DNA of 13,914 nt from Chloroflexota bacterium (GCA_030831265.1 JAURLM010000243.1:1-13914), one strand, 5' to 3'. Counted from the first letter of the stretch, positions 6,316-13,280 are shown. A program made the numbers and translations. Notes: a model not told the origin generated them from the sequence alone.

Positions 6316-7593
6316 TTATAACACGGCCTTCTTGCGCATAGGCAGGACAATCGCCAGCACCGCACCGACAGTCGCTATCGAGCCAGCGAACCACACAACA
6401 CCGGTGAATCCGTTCGCCTCGTAGATGATCCCGGCGATAACCGGTGAAAGCGACCCGATGACTGCGCCTCCTGCAAACAGAAGCGCCGTACCGCTGGCCT
6501 CAGAACCCTTCTCCACCTGGTCCATCGCCGACGCGGTGATAATCGGAAACACCGAGAAAAAGAAAAGGCCCAAAAACCCCAGCAGAACCGCCAGCGGCCA
6601 GCCCATTTCGAACAACAGGAACATGAACACCAGCACCGCCATTGACGACATAGCAGCCACGATAACCGGCTTGCGACCAATCCTGTCCGAAATCATCCCC
6701 ATCACCGGTGTAGACATGATTCCCGCCAGCGTCAGCAGCGAAACGTGCATGCTCACCCGGAACGGCGAATACGCCAGGTCATCCCGCAGGTACAGCACAA
6801 GGAACGCCAGGAACGCGCTGTGAACCGCTCCTCGACACGCCCCCAGCACCACCATGCCCAGCACGCCCCTGTTGGTCACCAGCACCTTTGCTGATGCCAG
6901 GTATTCCGTCAGGTTCAGGTTGCGGGAAGACTCTTTTCCCGCCGTTTTCAGCTTCAGCAGCACAGTCAGTGCGGTCAATGCAGCGGGAAAGAACAGCAGA
7001 TACGCAATCGTGCGCCAGTGGAATCCATCGAAAATCCAGTTGAAGATGCCTATCGTGAAACCACCGAGCAGAGCGCCGATGACGAGCGGTCCGAGAGTAT
7101 CGCCAATCTGCGCCCCGGTCAGGTGAGCAGACATCGCAACTCCCCGACGCTGCGGGTAGTGCGCGGCGAGTGTTCCGAAGGCGGGTGAGTGCCACGCGCT
7201 GGTGCCGAAGCCGAGCAGTGCGACTGCTGTGAGGACGAGCCAGTACCACGGTGCGAAGCCGATGATGAGGTAGCCGAGAGCGACCATCATCATGCTGGCG
7301 GTGAGAATCCAGGCGACGCGCCGACGATACATGTCGGAGATGATTCCGGCGGGGACGTTTGCGATGCCGCTGGAGGTCTGCTGCACGGCAAACAGACTGC
7401 CGAAGGCCACCTCGCTCAGCGCAAAGGTCGCCTTGATCTCCGGGCTGATGATGAGCAGCGCGCTCTGCCCGAAGTGCTTTATCCCATGCCCCGCCGAAAG
7501 CCCAATCATCAACGCCAGAGATTTTTTCTCAGCGGGATTTTCGGTCTCTCCGTGACCCGCCTCAGCACCCGGCGCAGCAGTAGTGGCAGTCAT
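6316..7593 (-). CDS. MFS transporter
   Basis: This 425-residue carrier has about 12 membrane segments after a hydrophilic N-terminal tail of roughly 25 residues rich in Ala, Thr and Glu. MFS motif A occurs twice, as GIISDMYRRR in the N-terminal half and GMISDRIGRKP in the C-terminal half. The first helix (GLSAGHGIKHFGQSALLIISPEIKATFALS) resembles drug-efflux and fosmidomycin-resistance-like MFS proteins, but that is not enough to name a substrate. The ATG at 7593-7591 overlaps the stop of the HepT gene as ATGA, so translation may be coupled to the toxin gene. No good independent ribosome binding site is visible at the end of that gene. The amidohydrolase gene follows 58 bp later on the same strand, so the two may serve one pathway. 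Confidence 0.87.
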   Translation of the reverse strand: MTATTAAPGAEAGHGETENPAEKKSLALMIGLSAGHGIKHFGQSALLIISPEIKATFALSEVAFGSLFAVQQTSSGIANVPAGIISDMYRRRVAWILTASMMMVALGYLIIGFAPWYWLVLTAVALLGFGTSAWHSPAFGTLAAHYPQRRGVAMSAHLTGAQIGDTLGPLVIGALLGGFTIGIFNWIFDGFHWRTIAYLLFFPAALTALTVLLKLKTAGKESSRNLNLTEYLASAKVLVTNRGVLGMVVLGACRGAVHSAFLAFLVLYLRDDLAYSPFRVSMHVSLLTLAGIMSTPVMGMISDRIGRKPVIVAAMSSMAVLVFMFLLFEMGWPLAVLLGFLGLFFFSVFPIITASAMDQVEKGSEASGTALLFAGGAVIGSLSPVIAGIIYEANGFTGVVWFAGSIATVGAVLAIVLPMRKKAVL

Positions 7594-7928
7594 CTATTAT
7601 TCAATTCTTTGAGATCGGCAACCAGTTGAGGAAGATCAGCGGTTAGTACCTTCCAGATTACGGTCATGTCTACGGCGTCATATCCATGAATCAGTCGGTT
7701 ACGAAGTGCAACTATCTGAGACCACGGAATGTTACTCGTTGTGTCTCGGAACTCAGGCGAAACTCTGGTCGCTGCCTCTCCAAGAATCTCAAGCAGACGA
7801 AGCAAGGCCAGACTGAGCAGGCGATTCTGTTCAAGTTCTTGCTGGGTTAATCCGACTACAAGACCGATCGCCTCTTCAGCATGAACCAGCATTTGCTGAA
7901 TCGAGATATTGTCATCACGCCGCGTCAT
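7590..7928 (-). CDS. HepT-like HEPN-domain ribonuclease toxin
   Basis: This is a 112-residue helical HEPN protein of the HepT (formerly DUF86) family. The diagnostic active-site motif R-x4-H-x-Y is intact as R76-NRLI-H81-G-Y83 in ALRNRLIHGYD, preceded by the family helix LLEILGEAATRVSPEF (45-60). Characterised HepT toxins are dimeric RNases. In the MntA-HepT system the antitoxin silences the toxin by adding AMP to the motif tyrosine, here Y83. The gene starts at 7928, 14 bp inside the end of the antitoxin gene, the usual antitoxin-first order for this system. Its TGA overlaps the ATG of the downstream MFS gene. Base composition is AT-richer than the flanking genes (43% GC in 7681-7740), consistent with acquisition by transfer. 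Nothing looks degraded, so an active toxin is expected. Confidence 0.9.
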   Translation of the reverse strand: MTRRDDNISIQQMLVHAEEAIGLVVGLTQQELEQNRLLSLALLRLLEILGEAATRVSPEFRDTTSNIPWSQIVALRNRLIHGYDAVDMTVIWKVLTADLPQLVADLKELNNR

Positions 7929-8208
7929 ACAGATCCTGTGCCTCTGCCAATACTGCGTCGCGGAACACAGGACTCAGGAATTCTGATGTGTTCAAATCAA
8001 CGGGTCTTCCGAATATCTGTGTCAGTTCTTTTTGAATACCGAAGAATGCAAGACCTGGCACAAACCCTTCCTCGAACTCCACAAGGATATCGAGATCAGA
8101 CTCCGGGCCGAAATCATCCCTGATAGCTGAACCGAATAGAGCCAACCGGCTGATGTGATTTTCGCGACAGAACTCAGCTAGACCATCGATATTTGAAATT
8201 ACGCTCAT
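7915..8208 (-). CDS. MntA-like minimal nucleotidyltransferase antitoxin
   Basis: This 97-residue protein has the minimal nucleotidyltransferase fold. The catalytic pattern G-S-x10-D-x-D is complete: G26-S27, then D38-L39-D40 in LFGSAIRDDFGPESDLDILVEF (24-45). LAFFGIQKELTQIFGRPVDL (53-72) is the typical second half. In characterised MntA-HepT pairs this enzyme AMPylates the HEPN toxin on its motif tyrosine and blocks its RNase activity. It precedes and overlaps the HepT gene by 14 bp, so the two are translated together. It begins 45 bp after the aminotransferase stop, with GGTGAG before the ATG and TATAAA on the minus strand at 8249-8244. A promoter of its own is therefore possible, but no fitting -35 box is seen. 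Part of the gene is only about 38% GC (7981-8040) against about 67% in a row of the aminotransferase gene (8641-8700). Confidence 0.9.
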   Translation of the reverse strand: MSVISNIDGLAEFCRENHISRLALFGSAIRDDFGPESDLDILVEFEEGFVPGLAFFGIQKELTQIFGRPVDLNTSEFLSPVFRDAVLAEAQDLYDAA

Positions 8209-8253
8209 GACTCACCAACCAACCGAACGAACTTTCTGTGTAGTTTATAGCCC

Positions 8254-9639
8254 CTAAACCCCAAGTTCTTGTTCTACTTCGGTGATGGACTCGTCTACGG
8301 CGGTGCAGAGTTCGTCCACCTGATCAGCGTTGATGATTAGCGGCGGCGCCAGCGGGATGATGTAGGCCGGGACACGAATCCAGATTCCGCGCTCGATGAA
8401 CTTCTCTGTCAGCCGGGCGTTCACCCGCATCGAAGCATCGAAATGCTCCTTCGTCTCCCGGTTCTTCACGAACTCCATGCCCTGGATAAGCCCCACGCCA
8501 CGCACATCACCAATCATCGGGTGCTTCTCCTTCATCTCCTCCAGCCGCTCGTGCATCTGCTCGCCCCGCGCACGGGCGTTCTCGACAAGGTTCTCCCGCT
8601 CCACAATTTCCAGGTTCTTCAGCGCAGCCGCCGCACCGCCGGGGTGCGCCGAGTACGTGTACATGTGGCTCCACGTCTTCTCCGGCCCGCCCGCAAACAC
8701 GTCCGCAACCTGCGCCGTGGCGATGGACCCACCGACCGGGAAGTAGCCGGAGGTAATTCCCTTGGCAAAGCTCATGATGTCCGGCGTGACGCCGACGTAG
8801 TTCGCCCCGAACCATGTGCCAAGCCTGCCGAAACCGGTAATCACCTCGTCGAAGATGAGCAACACGCCGTACTTGTCGCAGATCTCCCTGACCATCGGCC
8901 AGTAGTTCGACGGCGGCACGACGCCTCCCATCGGCTGCGAAATCGGCTCGCCAATCACGGCTGACACGCTCTCCGGCCCTTCGAACAGGATCGCTTCCTC
9001 AATGGCCTTCGCAGCGCGCTCGCCGCACTCTTCCGGCGACTTCGAGCCAAACTCGTCGTGGTAGTAGTGAGGCGCGGGAACGGTGATCACGTTGGCGGGC
9101 TTTGGCTGGTAGTCGATGCGCGGGAAGCCGGGGTGGCCGCCGAGCCACATGGTTCCGTAGGTGGAGCCGTGGTAGGAGCCTTTGCGAGAAATTACCTTGT
9201 AGCGTCCGCGGTCGCCACGGCGGACGTGATAAGCCTGCGCCATCTTGAGCGATGACTCGTTGGCCTCGGAGCCGCCCTGGCAGAAGAAGGTGCGTGTGAG
9301 GTCGCCGGGGGTGAGATTGGCGATCTTGGTGGCGAGCTGGATGGTGGCCGGTGTCGCGCCAGCGTAGACGTTCATGCTGACGCGGGAGAGCTGGTCGTAG
9401 ATGGCCTTTGCGATCTCCTCTCGGCCGTGCCCCACGTTACGGAAGTACATGCCGGAGATGCCGTCGATGTACTTCTTGCCGTCCATGGCCGTTACATGGA
9501 TGCCTTCGGCGGATTCCATGACCAGCGGGCCGCCTTCTTCGGCAAGCTGCGCGGCGTTGGTCATGCCAACAAACAGGTGCCGGTTGGCGGCGTCCTTCAG
9601 GGCGTTGTTGTCGGTGGGAGATGGCATCGATGAGGTCAT
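8254..9639 (-). CDS. Class III aminotransferase (PLP-dependent)
   Basis: From the chosen start this is a 461-residue fold-type I aminotransferase of class III, the group of omega-amino acid:pyruvate, taurine, beta-alanine and 4-aminobutyrate transaminases. Key features numbered from this start: CQGGSEANESSLKMA (120-134, PLP phosphate loop), HGSTYGT (157-163), VIGEPI (228-233), LIFDEVITGFGRLG (261-274, with D264 pairing with the pyridine nitrogen), and SFAKGITSGYFPVGG with K293 as the likely Schiff-base lysine. An ATG at 9711 would add 24 residues, but the family start fits the ATG at 9639 better, and a TATACT -10-like box lies between the two. It heads a minus-strand run continuing into the toxin-antitoxin, MFS and amidohydrolase genes. 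Substrate specificity cannot be told from sequence alone. Confidence 0.92.
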   Translation of the reverse strand: MTSSMPSPTDNNALKDAANRHLFVGMTNAAQLAEEGGPLVMESAEGIHVTAMDGKKYIDGISGMYFRNVGHGREEIAKAIYDQLSRVSMNVYAGATPATIQLATKIANLTPGDLTRTFFCQGGSEANESSLKMAQAYHVRRGDRGRYKVISRKGSYHGSTYGTMWLGGHPGFPRIDYQPKPANVITVPAPHYYHDEFGSKSPEECGERAAKAIEEAILFEGPESVSAVIGEPISQPMGGVVPPSNYWPMVREICDKYGVLLIFDEVITGFGRLGTWFGANYVGVTPDIMSFAKGITSGYFPVGGSIATAQVADVFAGGPEKTWSHMYTYSAHPGGAAAALKNLEIVERENLVENARARGEQMHERLEEMKEKHPMIGDVRGVGLIQGMEFVKNRETKEHFDASMRVNARLTEKFIERGIWIRVPAYIIPLAPPLIINADQVDELCTAVDESITEVEQELGV

Positions 9640-9693
9640 TTGCTGGCGTCCGTGAAAGATTGCGGTTGTCGGAGAGGTGATACGTTGGGCGAA

Positions 9694-9699
9694 AGTATA
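9694..9699 (-). promoter_or_regulatory. Possible -10 box for the aminotransferase gene
   Basis: On the minus strand TATACT matches the -10 consensus at five of six positions and would place transcription start near 9687, giving a leader of about 48 bases to the ATG at 9639. No good -35 box is seen 16-18 bases upstream. If real, it rules out the longer start at 9711. Confidence 0.35.
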
Positions 9700-9777
9700 C
9701 GCACATGGCACATTGCTCGTATTGCCTTATCGTAAAGCCCATCGGTTGAGAAACGCCTGCTGAGGCCTGCAAGCTGA

Positions 9778-9945
9778 CACCGCACAACAGCAACTATGAT
9801 CAATACGCTGGTCGACACGGGTTTCCGCATCACCCGTATGCTGGAGCCGCATGCAACTGAGGCCGCTGAGCAGGTCAGGCCCGAACTACTTGATGAACGT
9901 ATGCGTCCACCGTTCCTGTTTATCGCCGCAGAGAAAAATACATGA
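9778..9945 (+). pseudogene. C-terminal remnant of a SAM-dependent methyltransferase
   Basis: This frame has no stop from 9778 to a TGA at 9943-9945 and reads HRTTATMINTLVDTGFRITRM, then LEPHATE, then PELLDERMRPPFLFIAAEK (segments of one frame). I recognise this as the C-terminal end of class I SAM-dependent methyltransferases. There the pattern HRPLSTYxNxLxxAGF, LxEPxP, PxxxxxRPxFLxxxAxK follows the Rossmann core. The match continues upstream of the only local ATG (9796) to the histidine at 9778, where an in-frame TGA (9775-9777) cuts it off. The bases before that show no methyltransferase core in this frame. It therefore looks like the tail of a deleted gene rather than a designed 49-residue protein. 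Its stop overlaps the GNAT start as ATGA, so the ancestral gene was probably operonic with the acetyltransferase. A short expressed peptide from 9796 cannot be excluded. Confidence 0.68.
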
Positions 9946-10457
9946 CAGATAATTCCCTCAAAATCAGGCGGCTCGAACCCGGCGATGTTCATCCCATGCT
10001 GACTGAATTGATGCGCGCAGGTTTCCGCAAGACAGCACCGCTTTTCGACCGCTACCTGCGCGAGCAAAGTGCGGGAACGCGTGATGTCCTGGTCGCATGG
10101 CTCAACGGGAACTTTGCCGGGTATCTGACCATCCTGTGGGAGACTGGATACGGCCCGTTCAGGCAAGCGGGCATCCCTGAGATCAACGATTTCAACGTTA
10201 TGCCAGAGCTCCGCAGACAGGGCATAGGAAGCTGCCTGATGGACGAAGCGGAGCGGCTTATCGAGCCTCGCTCAGTACACTCGGGTATAGGAGTTGGCAT
10301 GGGATATGACTATGGCCCGGCACAACGACTTTATGTCCTGAGAGGCTATGTCCCGGACGGCCGCGGCCTGATGGACCACGAACAGCCGGTACGCTACGGC
10401 GACCAGATAACAGTGAGCCACGAACTGGCAATCTACTTCATCAAGAAGCTGCGCTAG
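9942..10457 (+). CDS. GNAT family N-acetyltransferase
   Basis: This 171-residue GNAT protein starts with IRRLEPGDVHPM, the typical first strand and helix. The acetyl-CoA binding motif A is FNVMPELRRQGIGSCLMDEAER (about 84-105), with the pyrophosphate loop R91-R92-Q-G94-I-G96. The following AQRLYVLRGYVPDGRGL is the family's motif B region, where a chain often passes the cofactor. GNAT enzymes acetylate amines on small molecules, peptides or proteins; no substrate is indicated. The start ATG overlaps the stop of the methyltransferase remnant, so its translation may once have depended on that gene. No separate ribosome binding site is evident. A short hairpin after the stop lacks a T run, so no terminator is called. 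Confidence 0.87.
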   Translation: MTDNSLKIRRLEPGDVHPMLTELMRAGFRKTAPLFDRYLREQSAGTRDVLVAWLNGNFAGYLTILWETGYGPFRQAGIPEINDFNVMPELRRQGIGSCLMDEAERLIEPRSVHSGIGVGMGYDYGPAQRLYVLRGYVPDGRGLMDHEQPVRYGDQITVSHELAIYFIKKLR

Positions 10458-10610
10458 CTCCCGGTTCCGCAAGAACCAACAGTCAGAACACACCTTGCAT
10501 ACGGAAGGCCCACAAACCGGCTACTTACGTCTCAACAATCTCGTAACGAATCCGTTGTATGCTGTGTGGGCATTGGGAATAGACGTAAGCAGCATTACAG
10601 AACACAAAAT

Positions 10611-11798
10611 ATGAAATACCGCATAGTCGCGGCAATCGCCATCGGACTCGCGATAACGAGTCTCGTGGCGATTTCCGCATCAAACACATCGTCAGCACAG
10701 GGCCCAACCCTGATTGGCGCATTCGGCAAGGCTTCATCTCCTGCCGGTGATCTCTATGTCCACGTCCTGGCTGAAGTTCCCGCCAACAGCAACGCCGCTG
10801 ACGTAGCCGCAGCCGCAATTGCAGCACAGGGTGCACGCCCCATCACCGCTGAAGAGTTCTCTCTGACAGGTATGGTCTGGACTGGCACCGAAGGACAAGA
10901 CGTCAATCCCGGCGACGGCATCCCGCAGATCGGCCTCGCATACAACTCCGCCAACGAACCTGCCAACGGAGCGCGAATCGAATTCGCCGACGCACTCGCT
11001 GGCTGGAGCAACATCACGCCGAACTTCTCGCTGGCAGACGCAGGCAACACGAACCGCTGCCCCTCACTCGTACGGGAGTGTGACGGCCCGCAGGTCAACG
11101 ACGGAAACAACCACTTCGGCTGGCTGAGCATCCGTGACCGCAACACTCTTGCAGTCACCTGGTACAACACCAGCACCCGCGAAGCAGACGTCGCTATGAA
11201 CACTCGCATGAAGTGGTTCATCGACAGCGGCTCGGGCTACGACATCATGACCGTCGCACTGCACGAACTCGGTCACGTCTCTGGTCTCAGTCACTCTGAT
11301 ATAGACGGTGCGGTGATGGAGGCCTATTACGGCGGCGTCCGGCAGTCTCCTACAGCCGACGACATCGCAGGAATCATCGCCATCTACGGCGCAGGCCCAA
11401 CGCCGACACCGACACCAACGGCGACTCCTGACCCCAATGCGACAGCTACGCCAGTACCAACAGCAACTGCAACACCGGCAGCTGCAAGCTCTGTTGAAGT
11501 GGCTGGAGTCAGCTACAAGACTTCGGGCGCTAAGGGCAAAGACCTCGTGGTCACAGTCGCTGCAGAAAGCGGTGGCAGCCCTGCCAGTGGAGCCTCTGTA
11601 TCAATCACCCTGGACCTGCTCTCACCCGGCTCCGGTTCATGGGTCGGCTCATCCACGACCGGCTCTGACGGAACCGTGAGCTTCCGACTCCGCAACGCAC
11701 CTTCCGGTGAATACCGGACGACGGTTGAGACAATCACCCTGGGTTCGCTCACGTGTGATTCAACCTGCCCGGACGTTACGTACTACACGAAGCCGTAA
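10611..11798 (+). CDS. Secreted matrixin-like zinc metalloprotease with C-terminal Ig-like domain
   Basis: The 395-residue precursor begins with a signal peptide (MKYRIVAAIAIGLAITSLVA, then SSA-Q; cleavage likely after A29). The catalytic domain ends in the metzincin zinc site HELGHVSGLSH (218-228): H218, E219, H222 and H228, with a Met-turn at M236 (DGAVMEAYY). Two features, a WSN segment near 132 and the helix DDIAGIIAIYG (250-260), fit peptidase family M10 (matrixin). A Thr-Pro-Ala linker (263-291) leads to a C-terminal domain of about 100 residues whose pattern (PASGASVSITL, then GSDGTVSFRLRNAPSGEY) looks like an Ig-like beta sandwich. Four cysteines are visible: C150 and C157, and C382 and C386. 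The ATG at 10611 is chosen over an in-frame start at 10566 because it begins the signal peptide. It is likely an extracellular or surface protease and has its own terminator. Confidence 0.9.
   Translation: MKYRIVAAIAIGLAITSLVAISASNTSSAQGPTLIGAFGKASSPAGDLYVHVLAEVPANSNAADVAAAAIAAQGARPITAEEFSLTGMVWTGTEGQDVNPGDGIPQIGLAYNSANEPANGARIEFADALAGWSNITPNFSLADAGNTNRCPSLVRECDGPQVNDGNNHFGWLSIRDRNTLAVTWYNTSTREADVAMNTRMKWFIDSGSGYDIMTVALHELGHVSGLSHSDIDGAVMEAYYGGVRQSPTADDIAGIIAIYGAGPTPTPTPTATPDPNATATPVPTATATPAAASSVEVAGVSYKTSGAKGKDLVVTVAAESGGSPASGASVSITLDLLSPGSGSWVGSSTTGSDGTVSFRLRNAPSGEYRTTVETITLGSLTCDSTCPDVTYYTKP
11400..11484 (+). repeat. Thr-Pro codon repeat encoding the protease linker
   Basis: Irregular repeats of ACC/ACA-CCG/CCA/CCT codons encode a low-complexity Thr-Pro-Ala linker between the protease and C-terminal domains. 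The repeats are not exact at the DNA level, so this is a protein linker rather than a recombination array. Confidence 0.8.
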
Positions 11799-11822
11799 TA
11801 GCTGTCTGACAATTGCTTGAAT

Positions 11823-11861
11823 GAGAGGCCCGGTGCAAAAACGCCGGGCCTCTCGTTTTTT
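11823..11861 (+). terminator. Intrinsic terminator after the metalloprotease gene
   Basis: Arms GAGAGGCCCGG (11823-11833) and CCGGGCCTCTC (11844-11854) form a perfect 11-bp GC-rich stem around a 10-base loop (TGCAAAAACG). It is followed by G and TTTTTT (11856-11861). It lies 25 bp after the stop codon. Confidence 0.95.
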
Positions 11862-11942
11862 CACACCGCTTTTTCTGACGCTGGCTCTGTAGACATGAAA
11901 TCACCGTCCATTAGCCTGCTTCGTCGGTCATAATTACATGCC

Positions 11943-12272
11943 ATGACCCAGAGTTTTGCAGATGAACCCAACAAGCCAGTCGAGATCGAAACCGCTGAAC
12001 CGGAATCCGTTTCGGTCCCCATCGTCCGAAGTCCCGGCTGGAGCATGCGGCGAGCACTCCTCACCGGCTGCATCATCGGCGCCATTCTTGGCAGCATCTT
12101 CTGGGGTGCGTACGCCGGCACCTCCGTCTGGATATGCTCCGGCCTGCTCACGTGCGGCCACTGGGCCCCAATCACCCTCGTCGCAGTCATTGGCCTCGTC
12201 GTGACTATCTTTTTTGGAGCGATGGTCTCCGCGGTGATACTGAAAGTCCACCGCATGTCACGAGTCGTCTAG
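11943..12272 (+). CDS. Hypothetical two-helix membrane protein
   Basis: I do not recognise this 109-residue protein. Its first 30 residues are acidic and polar (NKPVEIETAEPESVSVP). Two hydrophobic segments follow: about 38-62 (glycine-rich, LLTGCIIGAILGSIFWGAYAG) and about 74-99 (APITLVAVIGLVVTIFFGAM). A basic tail (KVHRMSRVV) comes last. Two cysteines, C65 and C71, lie between the helices. The basic residues before helix 1 (MRR) and after helix 2 suggest both ends are cytoplasmic. The gene lies between the protease terminator and a convergent DNA methyltransferase gene (15-bp gap). There is no visible ribosome binding site. A -10-like CATAAT ends 8 bases before the ATG, so the message could be leaderless. 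Codon choice looks like that of its neighbours, so it is probably real. Confidence 0.7.
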   Translation: MTQSFADEPNKPVEIETAEPESVSVPIVRSPGWSMRRALLTGCIIGAILGSIFWGAYAGTSVWICSGLLTCGHWAPITLVAVIGLVVTIFFGAMVSAVILKVHRMSRVV

Positions 12273-12287
12273 CCCAAAACAACGCGA

Positions 12288-13217
12288 TTACTTCGACGCA
12301 GCAGACAGCGCTTCCGAAATGCGCTTTCGGGCTATCTCTGCGTACTCTTGAGAAACGTCGTAGCCAACGTATTTTCGACCGTTGGTTGCAGCGGCGATTG
12401 CAGTAGCACCTGAACCCATAAACGGGTCGACAACGAGCTCCCCTGAGAACGTGTAGAGCTGAATCAGCCTGCGAGGAAGCTCTACAGGGAACGGTGCCGG
12501 ATGCCCGGCGCGCTTTGCAGACTGCGGCGGGAATGTCCAGACGCTCTTCGTGAAATCCAAAAACTCGTCACGTTCGATTGTCGCTTCCCGGCCAACAGGC
12601 TTCTTCCTACCAAACGGCGGTTTCTGAAATACAAGGATGTACTCGTGCGTGTCCCTCAGTGTGGGGTTCGACGCAGACATCCAGCTTCCCCACGCGGTCG
12701 ATGTCCCGGCACCCGCACCTTTGTCCCAGATGATCTCGCCACGCATGAAAAAACCCGCTCTTGCCGCCTGTTCGATGACGATTGCGTGCAGCGGTATGTA
12801 TGGCTTCCGGCCCAGGTTTGCCACGTTCACACAGGCCCGACCACCATCCACCAGCACGCGATACGTCTCTGCGAACACCCGGAAAAGCAGTTCCGAGTAA
12901 TCATCGAGCGACAGGTCTTCGTCGTACTCCTTGCCAACGTTGTATGGCGGCGAGGTAACCATCAGGTGGACGCTTCGATCCGGCAGCTCGTGCATGTCCT
13001 CGCTGGTGTGAACAAAAATCTTGTCCAGTGAGCTTTCGGGAACAGGATTTTCCGACTGCGGCTTCGCGTTTAAAGCGGGATTGTCCGGTTGAATAGCACG
13101 GGCGTAGTAAGCGGACGCGTCATGGCTGATACGACCGTTAGTGCCAAACGCGCTCGTCTGCGTCGGCTTGCGGTCGCGATGCAAGACCGTATTTTCGCCG
13201 TCGATGCCAGGGTTCAA
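12288..13217 (-). CDS. Site-specific DNA methyltransferase (N6-A/N4-C, beta-class)
   Basis: This 309-residue amino-methyltransferase (PF01555) has motifs in the beta-class order. The catalytic motif IV is TSPPY (88-92) in HLMVTSPPYNVGKEYDEDL. The SAM-binding motif I comes near the C terminus as DPFMGSG (264-270), followed by YVGYDVS (283-289). The middle region (NVANLGRKPYIPLH, RGEIIWDKGAGAGTSTAWG, LRDTHEYILVFQK, HPAPFPVELPRRL) is strongly family-like. TSPPY is common in N4-cytosine enzymes but also in N6-adenine ones, so the modified base is uncertain. The start is a TTG at 13217; a stop lies in frame 15 codons upstream. The region GRISHDASAYY (28-38) seems conserved in relatives, which argues against a much later start. 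No restriction endonuclase or specificity subunit is in view, so it looks like an orphan methyltransferase. The recognition sequence is unknown. Confidence 0.9.
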   Translation of the reverse strand: MNPGIDGENTVLHRDRKPTQTSAFGTNGRISHDASAYYARAIQPDNPALNAKPQSENPVPESSLDKIFVHTSEDMHELPDRSVHLMVTSPPYNVGKEYDEDLSLDDYSELLFRVFAETYRVLVDGGRACVNVANLGRKPYIPLHAIVIEQAARAGFFMRGEIIWDKGAGAGTSTAWGSWMSASNPTLRDTHEYILVFQKPPFGRKKPVGREATIERDEFLDFTKSVWTFPPQSAKRAGHPAPFPVELPRRLIQLYTFSGELVVDPFMGSGATAIAAATNGRKYVGYDVSQEYAEIARKRISEALSAASK

Positions 13218-13252
13218 TGGAGACGTACTACCGCGGGATGGTTGGAAGAAAC

Positions 13253-13280
13253 TCCGGTGATGCTAGCACCACCGCGCGGT
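13253..13280. promoter_or_regulatory. Overlapping palindromes upstream of the DNA methyltransferase
   Basis: CGGTGATGCTAGCACCACCG (13255-13274) is a 20-bp palindrome with one mismatched pair. It overlaps a second, perfect one, ACCGCGCGGT (13271-13280). In addition TCCGGTGA (13253-13260) recurs inverted as TCACCGGA at 13309-13316. On the minus strand the first palindrome contains TGC-TAGCAT, an extended -10-like sequence placed about 43 bp before the TTG start. The sites may be operators over the methyltransferase promoter, or sites recognised by the methyltransferase itself. Confidence 0.4.

Noticed and set aside
9640..9711. Upstream ATG at 9711 for the aminotransferase
   Set aside because: The added 24 residues are not family-like, and the best -10-like box lies between this ATG and the one at 9639.
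10463..10477. GGTTC-CGCAA-GAACC hairpin after the GNAT gene as a terminator
   Set aside because: The stem is only 5 bp and there is no T run after it.
11400..11484. Thr-Pro codon repeats as a CRISPR or minisatellite array
   Set aside because: The units are irregular, in frame inside the protease gene, and explained by a low-complexity linker.
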